NCBI GenBank assembly: GCA_025667525.1
Contig: CM046882.1
Location: forward strand, 214,008,592 to 214,072,591
Source of the DNA: Glebionis coronaria
Lineage: Eukaryota > Streptophyta > Magnoliopsida > Asterales > Asteraceae
Direction: 5' to 3'
DNA length: 64,000 nucleotides
The number at the start of each line of letters is the position of its first letter. Within the stretch, counting starts at the first letter, position 1. Below, piece after piece: positions 47,335 through 58,200 of this stretch. The notes under the pieces are model-generated. The model was not told the DNA's origin. It saw only the letters and a program-made list of their open reading frames with translations, and did not search any database. Both the position numbers and the translations under genes were made by a program.

Positions 47335-48573
47335 TTATTGGTCCTTAGGGAAAGTGGTGAAAACCGGCATATTGGAGTAAAATCCATGATAAAGCACGAT
47401 GCTGGGGTCAAAGATCTCATCCTCGTTGTCGGATGACAAACGAAAGGATAAAACTCCAACACAAATCTCTAATAAGAGATGGTAGTCACAAGCAATGGTA
47501 TGGATGTAGCATGCTCCACGAGATAAACTCGCACCAATATGATTAAAAAGTCTTTCAATTATTACATCGGTGAAAGGCCGAGATTTCCCTAAATAAACGA
47601 TTCCGGGATTGAATACCTCGTCCTCGGTGGAGAAAGGAAAGGATAACAAGGTGTCATCCCCCCATGCTAATCCTAAATCATATGAAGCACATGGTAATGG
47701 TGGGATAAAAATCTCATCGATAGTAGAATCAACAATCTTTGCTTTAACGACCATTTCACCGTTAGGAATGTGATCAATTGGGTCATGGTACTCAATATGA
47801 GACACATGGAAAACCCGCACATCAAGGTCAAAGTGGGTGGGAGGAGGACTAGGAACGAAATCATCATCAAGTAAATTCTCTAAAAAGAGAGCGTCCCCCT
47901 CCGGGTCGATATCATCAACACCCGGTGGTATCGAATCATGAGAAGCAAGAAAAGTATCAATCTCCTCCATAAGCGGATCACTATCCTCAACGGGAATAGG
48001 AGATGGAGAGAAAGACTTGGGATTAGGCTTAGAATTTAAAGCCTCGATCTTAGATATGAGAAGATAGACGTTTGATAATTTCTCACGAATAATCACGTCC
48101 TCCACATCTAAATGAGTAAGTTCATTGGAGAACTTCTCAAGGATCAGAATAGTCAAATCAACCTCATTTCCTGGTGGAAATGGGTGAAGAAGAGTAGGTT
48201 CATCGGTGAACCCCTCAAAATCCAAGTCGTGAATGTCATCTTTATAAGAAACTTCATCGGAGAACGCCTCATTAGACAATTCACTAGAAGTAGAATCATC
48301 CTCAAAATCTTCATTTCCATCACAATTTTCATCATTAGAATTAAAGAGAATATCAAAGTGAATGGAAGAAGTCGAGTCATCACAATGTGGCAAGTCACAC
48401 ATCTCATTGGAAATACCGTCAAACTCTCTCGTGTTTTGAACAAGAATAGTGCTAATATGCTCGTCCCACTTGCTTAGAGAATTTTCAAGTTCCACGATGG
48501 AAGAATCATGAATAGGAGTGGTGATGTCATGAGAGATTTCCTCATCATCTAGGATGGGAGAATCCTCGGGCAC
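47335..48573 (-). CDS. Acidic C-terminal ORF of element W (412 aa, 5' end cut by insertion)
   Basis: Open from the insertion point at 48573 to a stop at 47335-47337. It is not a real start: the same frame is open on the far side of the inserted element (below 63388), and the two halves meet in frame after removing the insertion and one GGCAC. Composition is D/E/S-rich, with PVEDSDPLMEEIDTFLAS, FDLDVRVFH, DLGLAWGDDT, EDEVFNPGI, GASLSRGACY, a hydrophobic LLLEICVGVLSF and SDNEDEIFDPSI ... FPKDQ at the end. It is closely parallel to 13079-14173. Function unknown. Retention of a 412-codon frame argues the element was mobile until recently. Confidence 0.75.
   Translation of the reverse strand: MPEDSPILDDEEISHDITTPIHDSSIVELENSLSKWDEHISTILVQNTREFDGISNEMCDLPHCDDSTSSIHFDILFNSNDENCDGNEDFEDDSTSSELSNEAFSDEVSYKDDIHDLDFEGFTDEPTLLHPFPPGNEVDLTILILEKFSNELTHLDVEDVIIREKLSNVYLLISKIEALNSKPNPKSFSPSPIPVEDSDPLMEEIDTFLASHDSIPPGVDDIDPEGDALFLENLLDDDFVPSPPPTHFDLDVRVFHVSHIEYHDPIDHIPNGEMVVKAKIVDSTIDEIFIPPLPCASYDLGLAWGDDTLLSFPFSTEDEVFNPGIVYLGKSRPFTDVIIERLFNHIGASLSRGACYIHTIACDYHLLLEICVGVLSFRLSSDNEDEIFDPSIVLYHGFYSNMPVFTTFPKDQ
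48569..48573. repeat. Target site duplication GGCAC (left)
   Basis: GGCAC beside the left LTR and again at 63233-63237 beside the right LTR. A perfect 5-bp duplication, as expected for Ty3/gypsy integrase. Confidence 0.95.
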
Positions 48574-49235
48574 TGATGATTTTAGGAAAAATCAACACTA
48601 ATGACCCACAATCACTTAAAAGAGATGAAAGATTCGTTTCCCAAGGAGGTATGGTGTTGTGAATTAACTTGTATTTCTTTGAGATTAATATTGATGAGAT
48701 GGAATGACGGTTTCTTGGAAATTATACTATGACGTAAAAAACAAAAACGTAAAACCGTAGAAAAATCACTAAAATTAAAAATTATTAAAACCAAAAACAA
48801 AATCAAGAAAAAGATTAACAAGTCTAAAATAATATAAATAAAGACAAAAATCCAATAAAGATATTTTAAAACCTTTTATTAATTAAATAATTAATTTTAA
48901 ATGCTAATTAAAGCCCTAGAATTAAATTTAACTAATTCAAAAGTCTAAAATATGATTTTATTGAATAATTACTCAACTTATATTATTATAAGACTAAAAA
49001 GTAATTTTCTAAAAATTAAAACTTATTAAAACTATTTTTAAAACTCTAAAAATGATTAAAAGTAATTAAAAACTAATTAAACTTAAAATAATTATAAAAA
49101 TAAATCTAAAAGTTATAAAAATAATCTAAAAATGGAAATAGTCCTAATCAATGACAAAGAACCTAGGAAAAATGAAAAAAAGAAAGGAAAATAAAATTTT
49201 GAAAATTAATTAATAAAATAATATTAAAACACTGT

Positions 49236-49428
49236 CTTGCGCCGCAGTGCTTGGGTCTTGCCGCGCAACGTGTGAAACGGGAATACCAAGATCTGCAGCA
49301 CCTTTAGTTGCGCCGCAGTGCTTCTGTCTTGCGCCGCAACTTGTGAAACGGGAACACCTTTGGTCTGTAGCTCCTTGTGTTGCGCCGCAACTAGTTGGTC
49401 TTGCGGCGCAATTGGTGTGACGGACCAG
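49236..49428 (-). repeat. GC-rich TTGCGCCGCAA repeat cluster in LTR
   Basis: Several copies of TTGCGCCGCA or its complement TTGCGGCGCAA, spaced 15-70 bp, joined by repeated gtgaaacgggaa and tgtagctcctt words. It is a CpG-rich island in an otherwise AT-rich LTR, repeated at 60892-61084. Confidence 0.75.
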
Positions 49429-50519
49429 CTATGAACTTTAGCACAAGCAGGTTTGAGCTTGTGTTTTGCTTGAGATTTTAAGCCAAGAGGACTTGGGCTT
49501 ATTGAGCTTATTTGGATGAATATTTTGGACAAAAGGGCACTCTTGTGATCCTTTGATCACAAGAAGTCAAGACAAACAAGCACAAATCACTTAGCACTCA
49601 AATTCAAGAAATCAAATGCACCAAAGATCATAAGCAAGATAACACTTATGCAGATTTTTAACACCCTTTATCCTTTTTAAACTCAACAAAATTGCTCCAA
49701 ACTTGTTCCAAAGTAATTAACTACTTACCAATAACCTTAATCAACCCTAAACAAGCAATCTAACACCTTTTAATTATCAAAACAAATCTAGATGTCCTGC
49801 TTAAACCTGTTGCCAAACACCCTTTTAAAATCTCAAAACCAACTTTTAACATACCAACATGCTTACAAAAGCTACCAAATTGATTCCAAGTGCATCTAAC
49901 ATGTAAACATACACACTAGAACACAAATCATGCAATATAAACACACTTAATCACCAAATCACTTAAGATCATACAACTTGCTATTTTTGAACTTTTTCAA
50001 GGTAAAAGGAAGATACCTTAGGTTCTTACATCCAAGAACCTAGAGGATGAAAATCCTCCTCCAATCCAACCCGGGTTGGAGCTGAACTAAATCAACAAGC
50101 CTTCAACCTATTTGAACACAAAACAAAGAAAACAAGAACAAAAATAATGTGATATGATATGATTCTTTTTTCTCTTTTTAAAACTCTTCCCAAAACCTTT
50201 TTAATCTTCTTAAAATGTTTCTATAACACTTAAATCACCAACAAACATGAACTCCTAACAACAAAAACCTTTTGAGAAGATTTTACCAAAATCTCTCAAA
50301 ATCTCAAAACCTTAAACAACTTTGAAAATCAAAGTTGCTTAACCATAAAACAAAGTGGAACTCAGAATCAATCTCCTCACAACACACAAACTTTTAAAAA
50401 CAATAAAAAAGGAATTACACTTGAATATTTCAAAAACCAAACTTTTTATTTCTTTAAAAAGGAATTACATGTGAGAGACTAGAAACTGGAACAAAGGGAT
50501 CACCACAACTTGGGTCTCC

Positions 50520-50526
50520 TTTTATA
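50520..50526 (-). promoter_or_regulatory. Predicted TATA box, 3' LTR of young element
   Basis: TATAAAAGGAGACC on the minus strand. Confidence 0.6.
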
Positions 50527-51579
50527 GAGCCTATAGAACATCCTAGAAGCATAAAAACATAAAACCCTAATACATAGAAAATCCCAAATGTGCCCTTGAG
50601 TGCATTTTGTCCTCTCATTTGATCTTGGACGTTTATTTTGCTTTGGGAGGAAGCAAATAATCTTGGCCATTGATTTAAGCCACGTCATGATGCTTGGGGG
50701 CTAAGGAATGATGTGATTGGTGGATTGGGGAATTGGGGTTTTGGTGCACATGAGTGGGATGCAGGTTTTTAGGAGTGGGAAGGGTTTTGGCATGTGTGAA
50801 TTACTTGTGTGCAAGTTTAATTGGGTTTTACCCAAGTAAAAAGGTGGGTAATTTCTGGGCATGGTAAAGATGAATAGTAACTGAGTTTGATCCTAAAAAG
50901 GGGGAGACAAAGGTGTTAGGCGCCTGTTTTTTTTAAAATGTTTCAAAGATGGCACATTTGGTCCCTTTCTTTTGATATTTTTGCCATATAATGTTTCCCA
51001 GCCCAAAAATCGTCTCTCCCTTGTATTTAAGTTTCATCACTTGACAATTTTGGCACAAACTTTCCATAAAGATGTTTCAAAGGCAATTTTTGTCATTTGG
51101 TGATTTTTCAAGGACTAATCTTGGACAATGTTGATCTTCAAAGGTCTTCAATGAGTCTTTCACTTGTTGAGGGACCATTATTGGCAATTTGAAATTGTTG
51201 AGGGACTAATCTTGCCATTTCTTCAATCTTGAAGGACCTTTTTGCAATTTTGACAAACTTAAGGGACCAAACTTGTAATTATCAATATACAAGGGTTTTA
51301 AGTGTCATTTCTTCAATAAATGATGATCAATCTTGTTTTGTCTTCAAGTCTTCAAGGGTATTTGATGAAAATTCCATGATTAGGGCTCGGTTCATTGTAC
51401 GGCTTCGTTTCTCGTGTTCGTTTTTCCTTGTATCTTGTGATCTTTTGTCTTTTTCACGATATCCATACCTAAAATACACAAGTAAACAAACACAAGCATA
51501 TATATGGTATTTTATGACATTTTTATGCATTTAAAGCCCGAAAAGAACGATGAGATCATGTATAAATGCCATCTCATCA

Positions 51580-51591
51580 CTCCCCCATACT
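51580..51591 (-). promoter_or_regulatory. Polypurine tract of young element
   Basis: AGTATGGGGGAG on the minus strand, directly against the 3' LTR. Confidence 0.9.
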
Positions 51592-53021
51592 AAGCCATTG
51601 CCGTGCCCTCACGCAATGCTAAGAATAAAGTATCTAAGCATCACCAAAGTTCAATTTTATTAACCTTTATTGAAGAGTAAAAGACTTGCAACATACTACG
51701 AGATTGTGTAAAGACATAATGTATGATTTTCATCACCAAAATGTGACTTTTAGGGTCAAAGAATAGAAACAAGTTAATGTCCCTTAGAGTAAATTTCGTC
51801 ATCCTTGATTGTCATACATTCCATGCTAAGTGCAAAAACAAGATCATTGTTGGTACAAGTCACAATGCTAACACTACTCATACGTTCAAATTGTGTAATA
51901 CTTTTTCTCCCCGCAATCCTAGTTATTATAAAAGGAAATGGGTTACTAGCATTTTTTATCTATTTGTCATGGATCACAAGTGATTCATATTGACTTATTT
52001 GAGTAGTTATTAGTCCGAAAGCAAAGTAGCACGATTTGATCAATAGTTAGCCGAAGGACAAAATCTTTTAAAACGGCTTCTCGTGTATCTCCTTAAGTTC
52101 ATATCTTGGCATAACTCGTTTCACGATTTGAGACCTTTCTCGGACCGATATTTGGCATGTACTTCATACTTCAAATCTTGGGAAGACGTTCTCGAAATTA
52201 TGGTCTTCTCTTCATATAATTGGAATTTCTTCACTTGACGTTTTTGAGAGATTCTTCATATAGGACCACGACTTCATCATTTTTCTTCAATCTTTACTTT
52301 GGATTTTGATATACAACGATCCGCCTCCTTTTCGGACTTGGATATATTTATCCTCATACCTTGTTAGGGTCTTTTTGGATAGACTTTCTCCATTCTTTAG
52401 GGGAGTAATAGCTTCTCGTCGTGTGTCTCGATCCTTCATATTGATTTTGGAACAATGATACTTCACATCATCTTTGGATCTTTAGCAAAAATAGAGCTCC
52501 TCATGCCTTGTTAGGGCCTTTTTGGATGATCGCCAATCTTCGCGTCCCGTTTCAATAAGTTATGCCTTGGCTATGAACTCTATTCAACCCCGAGCAACTT
52601 TTAAACGATCTTGCGCTAGAGGCTAAGTAACCTTTCAAACCGTACGACCTTACTTATTGCAATTATGTTTTATTCCTAATGCATTGATCTTATGGGAAGA
52701 AAAAGCCACAATTAAAAACATATGAGTTTTTGAAAGAACATTCTCATGTTCTACGTTTAGCATGATCACTTGTCTAACTCTATCATTTCTCGTTCTTCAC
52801 TATTTAAAGACCTCTAATTAAAGAGACTCGTGAATACTTAGCCGTGCAAGTCAAAATTAAGCCAAATTTGGATTAGCTTTCATTAAGACTATATCAAATC
52901 AAAGTTTTGGGTTTTCAAGCCACCTATAGGATCTTGCACTTTCTTGGACTTTTTCAAGTTTAGAGAATGCGTTTTAAAGTTCCCTTGATAAGTGACTTTC
53001 TAGAATCAATTATAGGAACTT

Positions 53022-53065
53022 GCGAAAAGTTCTTGTTCTTAACCCGAATGAATTAAGACTTTCGC
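53022..53065 (-). other. Conserved 3' UTR hairpin candidate (copy 5)
   Basis: GCGAAAGT-CTTAAT-tcattcgg-GTTAAG-...-CTTTTCGC. The last inner pair is U-G instead of C-G, a change that preserves pairing. Confidence 0.55.
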
Positions 53066-53748
53066 GTTTTAAAGCTCCCTATATAAAAGTCTAGCAAAAC
53101 TTGAATTGAGCGGGTTAAGGAATGTAAAGGGCTCCAAATGCCCATCAAGTCAAAAATTAACTCTTATTCTACCCATCGGAAAATATACATTCATGTCTTA
53201 AAAACACTTATGAAAACAAAGAAAAATTTTTAAAAATTTGGCCATTTTTAGCCTTATTAGCAAAACAAAACATTGAAGGTTGGAACACGTGAGGGCGTAG
53301 CAAAGCAAGTACCTATTCACCCCCCCATACTAAAAGTAAACATTGTCCTCAATGTTTCGAGTCTAAAGGTGGAGCACCCCCATACTAGAGACGAAGAATC
53401 GAATGCTTAGGATCTAGCATGGAAAGGGTGATCAACAATATATCTATAGCCGTTTATTAATTATGCTAAAAGATAATTGTTAGAACAATAAAGGATATGT
53501 CATGGATTCGTGAAAAACTTCTTCAAACGAACGATGGAGGCTCACGTAAACGAACACGAGAGTCTTCAATCGTAGATGATGATGATGATCTAGATAACAC
53601 AATCACAAACAACCACGAGACAACGAGTTGGAAGGGTACGAGTCCCCTTATTAGTGAACATAAAGCATAAAGATAAGCATGGGATCTCCCCCACGAGGCA
53701 CCTCGTTTTTGATTACCGAGTCATGAGCTCGACTCGATCCCCTCAATG

Positions 53749-55200
53749 CTAATTATCATTGGGGAAGGTGTCTTGGTCGGGGGCAACCATTGAAGGAATT
53801 TCCCCACCAAAGTAGTGCTTAAGCCTATGTCCATTCACCTTGAAATTGGGACCATCATTTTGAGCTAGCTCAATGGTCCCATAAGGAAACACTTGTGTAA
53901 TGGTGAACGGACCCGACCAACGAGATTTCAATTTCCCGGAAAATATCTTAAGACGTGAGTTAAAAAGCAACACTTGATCACCAACGTTAAAAACACGGTT
54001 TTTAATCTTTGAATCATGAAACTTTTTAGTCTTTTCTTTAAAAATTAATGAATTTTCATAAGCATTATCCCTTAATTCATCTAATTCATTCAATTGTATT
54101 TTCCGGTGATCTCCCGCGGTCTTCAAGTCAAAATTAGCATGCTTAAGGGCCCAATATGCCTTATGCTCCAATTCAATGGGCAAATGACAATTCTTCCCAT
54201 AGACTAACTTATAAGGAGTACAACCGATAGGTGTCTTATAAGCGGTCCTAAAGGCCCATAAAGCGTCATCGAGTTTGTCGGACCATGAAGCACGGTTTTC
54301 TCCAATCGACCTTTCTAAAATCCTCTTCAAAGCTCGGTTCGAAACCTCGACTTGCCCACTCGTTTGCGGGTGATAAGCCGTAGAAAGACGATGTGTAACC
54401 CCATATTTCTTTAGAACCTTTTCGAATTGGTCATTACAAAAATGGGTTCCACGATCGCTTATAATAGCACGAGGGGTTCCGAACCGAGAGAATAGTTGCT
54501 TCAAAAACTTCACTACCACACGAGCATCATTAGTAGGCAAAGCCTTAGCTTCCACCCACTTAGAAAGGTAGTCCACCGCGACGAGGATATATTTGTTGCC
54601 ATGAGACGATGGGAACGGCCCCATAAAGTCTATCCCCCATATGTCGAAAATCTCACACACTTGAATTATATTTTGCGGCATTTCATCACGTTGAGACGAT
54701 TTTCCTTGACGTTGGCACGAATCACACGACTTTACAAGTGCGTGTGCATCACGATAGATAGAAGGCCAAAAGAAACCGGCATCGAACACTTTCTTAGCCG
54801 TGAGATTAGCACCGTGGTGACCACCCGTGGGTCCCTCGTGACAAGCTCTAAGGATATTAGAAGCTTCGGTACCAAACACACAACGTCGAACGAGTTGATC
54901 CGCACAAATCCGAAAGAGATAAGGGTCGTCCCAAAAATAGAACTTGACGTCACGAAAGAACTTTCGTTTTTGTTGTGTCGTCATACCCTTGATTATGAAA
55001 TTGCCCGCATGGTAATTTGCAATGTCGGCAAACCATGGGGTGGTGTCTTTAGAATTCACTACACCGAGAGTCTCAAGAGGAAATGTTTCGGTAATTTCCT
55101 TGTTCTCGAAAACATCTTTGTGAGGATCTTCTAGACGAGAGAGATGATCGGCCGCTAGATTCTCGGCTCCTTTTTTGTCAAGCACGGTGACATCAAATTC
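53749..55200 (-). CDS. RNase H end and integrase of young Athila-like element
   Basis: In frame with the upstream gag-pol and separated only by the TAA at 55201-55203. It begins with the last RNase H motif ([12 protein letters not shown]). Integrase follows, numbering from codon 55185: an HHCC zinc domain (H116, H123 or H124, C154, C157) and catalytic D186 (WGIDFMGPF), D244 (ISDRGTHF) and E280 ([20 protein letters not shown]). A GPY/F-type C-terminal module sits near 402-440 (KSRWSGPF). All catalytic residues are present. No chromodomain is seen, which fits Athila/Tat and not chromoviruses. It would insert the element cDNA into host DNA, but cannot be reached by a ribosome unless the stop is read through. 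Confidence 0.95.
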   Translation of the reverse strand, partial: EFDVTVLDKKGAENLAADHLSRLEDPHKDVFENKEITETFPLETLGVVNSKDTTPWFADIANYHAGNFIIKGMTTQQKRKFFRDVKFYFWDDPYLFRICADQLVRRCVFGTEASNILRACHEGPTGGHHGANLTAKKVFDAGFFWPSIYRDAHALVKSCDSCQRQGKSSQRDEMPQNIIQVCEIFDIWGIDFMGPFPSSHGNKYILVAVDYLSKWVEAKALPTNDARVVVKFLKQLFSRFGTPRAIISDRGTHFCNDQFEKVLKKYGVTHRLSTAYHPQTSGQVEVSNRALKRILERSIGENRASWSDKLDDALWAFRTAYKTPIGCTPYKLVYGKNCHLPIELEHKAYWALKHANFDLKTAGDHRKIQLNELDELRDNAYENSLIFKEKTKKFHDSKIKNRVFNVGDQVLLFNSRLKIFSGKLKSRWSGPFTITQVFPYGTIELAQNDGPNFKVNGHRLKHYFGGEIPSMVAPDQDTFPNDN

Positions 55201-58200
55201 TTAGAGGAGGAGCATCCAACGAAGTAATCTCGGCTTAGCATCTTGCTTAGCTAAGAGATACTTGATAGCCGAATGGTCGGTATACACAATGCTTTTAGTT
55301 AAGACGAGATAAGGTCGGAATTTCTCAAAAGCATAGACCACGGCAAGGAATTCCTTTTCCGTTGTGGTGTACTTTAATTGAGCCTCGGTCATCGTCTTAC
55401 TAGCATAGTGGATAGGACGGAAATGCTTGTCGTAACGTTGCCCTAAGACGGCCCCTATAGCATAATCACTTGCATCGCACATGATTTCAAAGGGTAATTC
55501 CCAATTAGGAGCAACAAGAATGGGAGCTTCGGTAAGTTTCCTTTTTAGAGTCTCGAAAGCCTTAACACAATCCTCATTAAAGTTAAAAGGAGCATCCTTC
55601 TCGAGAAGGTGTGTCATAGGACGAGAAATCTTCGAAAAGTCCTTGATGAAACGACGATAAAAGCCCGCGTGGCCTAGGAAACTACGAACTCCCTTAACGG
55701 TTTTGGGATGAGGTAACTTGGCGATGACGTCTACCTTAGCTTTATCGACCTCAATCCCCGCCTTCGACACCTTATGTCCTAAGACGATTCCTTGTTTACA
55801 CATGAAATGACATTTCTCCCAATTAAGCACAAGATTGGTTTCTTCACAACGTTTTAACATTTGTTCGAGATTAGATAAACATGACGTGAACGAATTACCA
55901 AACACCGAGAAGTCATCCATAAACACTTCCATCGATTTCTCGATCATGTCGTGAAAAATCGCCATCATACACCGTTGAAACGTACCGGGTGCATTGCAAA
56001 GTCCGGAAGGCATCCTACGATAAGCGAACGTTCCATAAGGACACGTAAACGTAGTCTTCTCTTGATCACGAGGGTCGATAGGGATTTGAAAGTAACCGGA
56101 AAAACCATCTAAAAAGCAATAGAATTCATTTCCCGCAAGTCGCTCCAACATTTGATCCATGAAGGGCAAAGGAAAGTGGTCTTTACGAGTGGCGTCATTT
56201 AACTTTCGGTAGTCAATACACACCCTCCAACCGGTCACAACACGAGTGGGAATTAACTCGTTGTTTTCATTAGGCACAACGATCATTCCTCCCTTTTTAG
56301 GGACACAATGGATTGGGCTCACCCATGGGCTATCGGATATAGGATAAATCATTCCCGCGTCAAGGAGTTTAAGGACCTCCTTTTTAATGACATCGTGAAT
56401 TTTGGGATTTACCCTTCTTTGACTTTGAATTGCGGGTTTGTAGTCCTCCTCCATTAAAATCTTGTGAGTACAAAATTTTGGGTCAATACCCTTAATGTCG
56501 GAAATTTTCCACGCAATTGCCCCTTTGTGAGCCTTAAGAACTTTCAAGAGCTCGGTTTTTTCATCATTAGCAAGATCTTTTGCAATAATAACCGGCAATT
56601 TGTCATCACCTTCCAAGAATGCATATTCAAGGTGAGAAGGAAGATCTTTCAATTCAAGGATAGGCGGTTCCTCGATTGAAGATTTAGGTTCAACACTCAT
56701 AACTTCCATCGGCGGAAGAAATGGTGGAATAGAAATATCATCACTAATCAACACCTCATCTTCATTGTCGATTTCATTTGAAGTGAAATCGCCTCCTTGG
56801 AATGGAGTGAGATTTGGTGTGGAATTAGCAAGAATCGGATCCAAAATAGTGGGATTGCCACTTGACGAGCTATCGGAAAAACCTAACACTTCTTGTGAAA
56901 ACTCATCGCAAACCACATCAACGATGTCAATGTGATTGATGGTAGCGATTGCATAAACATGAGAAGGTTTCGAGTTTTGAGTAGCGTTTATAACAAGTTC
57001 CTCTTCGTTGAATCTCAAAGTGATAGTTCTTGCATGAACATCGATAAGCGATCTCGAAGTATCTAAAAATGATCGTCCTAAAATTAGAGGAACTTGAGGA
57101 TCCGCGGGGATGTCGACTACTATAAAATCAACGGGATAGTAGAACTTCCCCACTTTCACGAAAACATCTTCGGCTATTCCACATGCCATAATCGTAGAAT
57201 GATCGGCCATCTCGATGGACATGTTCGAAGGAATAAGAGCCGGAAGCGAAAGCGATTTCCAAATGGAAAATGGCATCAAATTAATGCTCGCACCAAGATC
57301 GGCCAAGGCGAGGCATTCTTTCATCTCTTGTATGTCACAAGGAATGAGAAACTTTCCGGGATCACCAACTTTTTCCGGTATGCGGTTAAGATAAACCGAA
57401 GAACAATTAGCAAGCTTTGAAAGCTTTTCCTTATCGCTCATCATACTTTTAAAAGTGGAAGCGAAACGAGGCATGTATAACAACGCGTCGGCTAAACTCA
57501 CATCAAAATGCATTTGTTGAAACATCTTAATAAAAAGCTCGATTTGTTGTTTGTTACGTTCTTGCATTTTCTCTTTGTTTCGTCTTGAAGGGTAGGGTAA
57601 AGGTGGTGTGGGTAGGTCATTAGGCAACGGCCTTGGAAACTCGGGTTCCACAATCGGTATTGGTGTAACCGTAGGTGTGGTTTGAGCGGTACTTCGTGGG
57701 ATTGTAATATGCTCCTTTTCGACCATCACCTCGGGTTCTTTCTCGATTTCCTTCTCCGTAGAAGTACTTGGACGAGAGATTGGTTCCTTGAGAGTTTTAC
57801 CACTACGAGTAGCAACAACCTTCAATTCTCCCCTCGGGTTGTTAATGGTATCACTAGGAAGACCACCCGAAGAAGAGGGCTTACACATGATTGCTTCGAA
57901 CATCTTAGCCATTCGGTCCTCAAATTTTGATTGCCTAGCATCCGCTTTCAATAATTCTTGCTTAATCTCATGTTGTCCTAATTCCATCTTTTGTTGGTTT
58001 TGTTGAAGACGTTGGACATTTCCTTCCATTTTATTTGCATGAGTTTTAAGTTCATTAGCAAGTTCATTTTTAAGCTCGTTTTTCAACTCGGACCTTAAGC
58101 TAATCATCTCACGTTGCATATTATCAAATTTAGCATCATTTGCTTTTGCATAATCCAAAAATTCTCCTTGCAAATTTTTCGTGTGAGCATTTTGAAAACT

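Larger units (their letters stand above)
48574..51579 (-). repeat. 3' LTR of the young Athila-like element
   Basis: Almost identical to 60230-63232. A TATAAAA box lies on the minus strand at 50520-50526, a GC-rich palindromic repeat cluster at 49236-49428, and there is an AT-rich U5 side. Short ORFs in it are identical in both LTRs only because the LTRs are young. Confidence 0.95.
51580..53748 (-). other. 3' UTR of young element
   Basis: About 2.2 kb between integrase stop and 3' LTR without a credible gene. It contains the post-stop block (53686-53748), ATTGAGGACAATG with a G-run (53311-53352), the hairpin (53022-53065) and reiterated CCTAACAAGG words (52356, 52498). Confidence 0.8.

Noticed and set aside
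54496..55134. 212-codon plus-strand ORF across the integrase region
   Set aside because: It is the antisense shadow of the integrase frame at 53749-55200; no domain or codon signature of its own.
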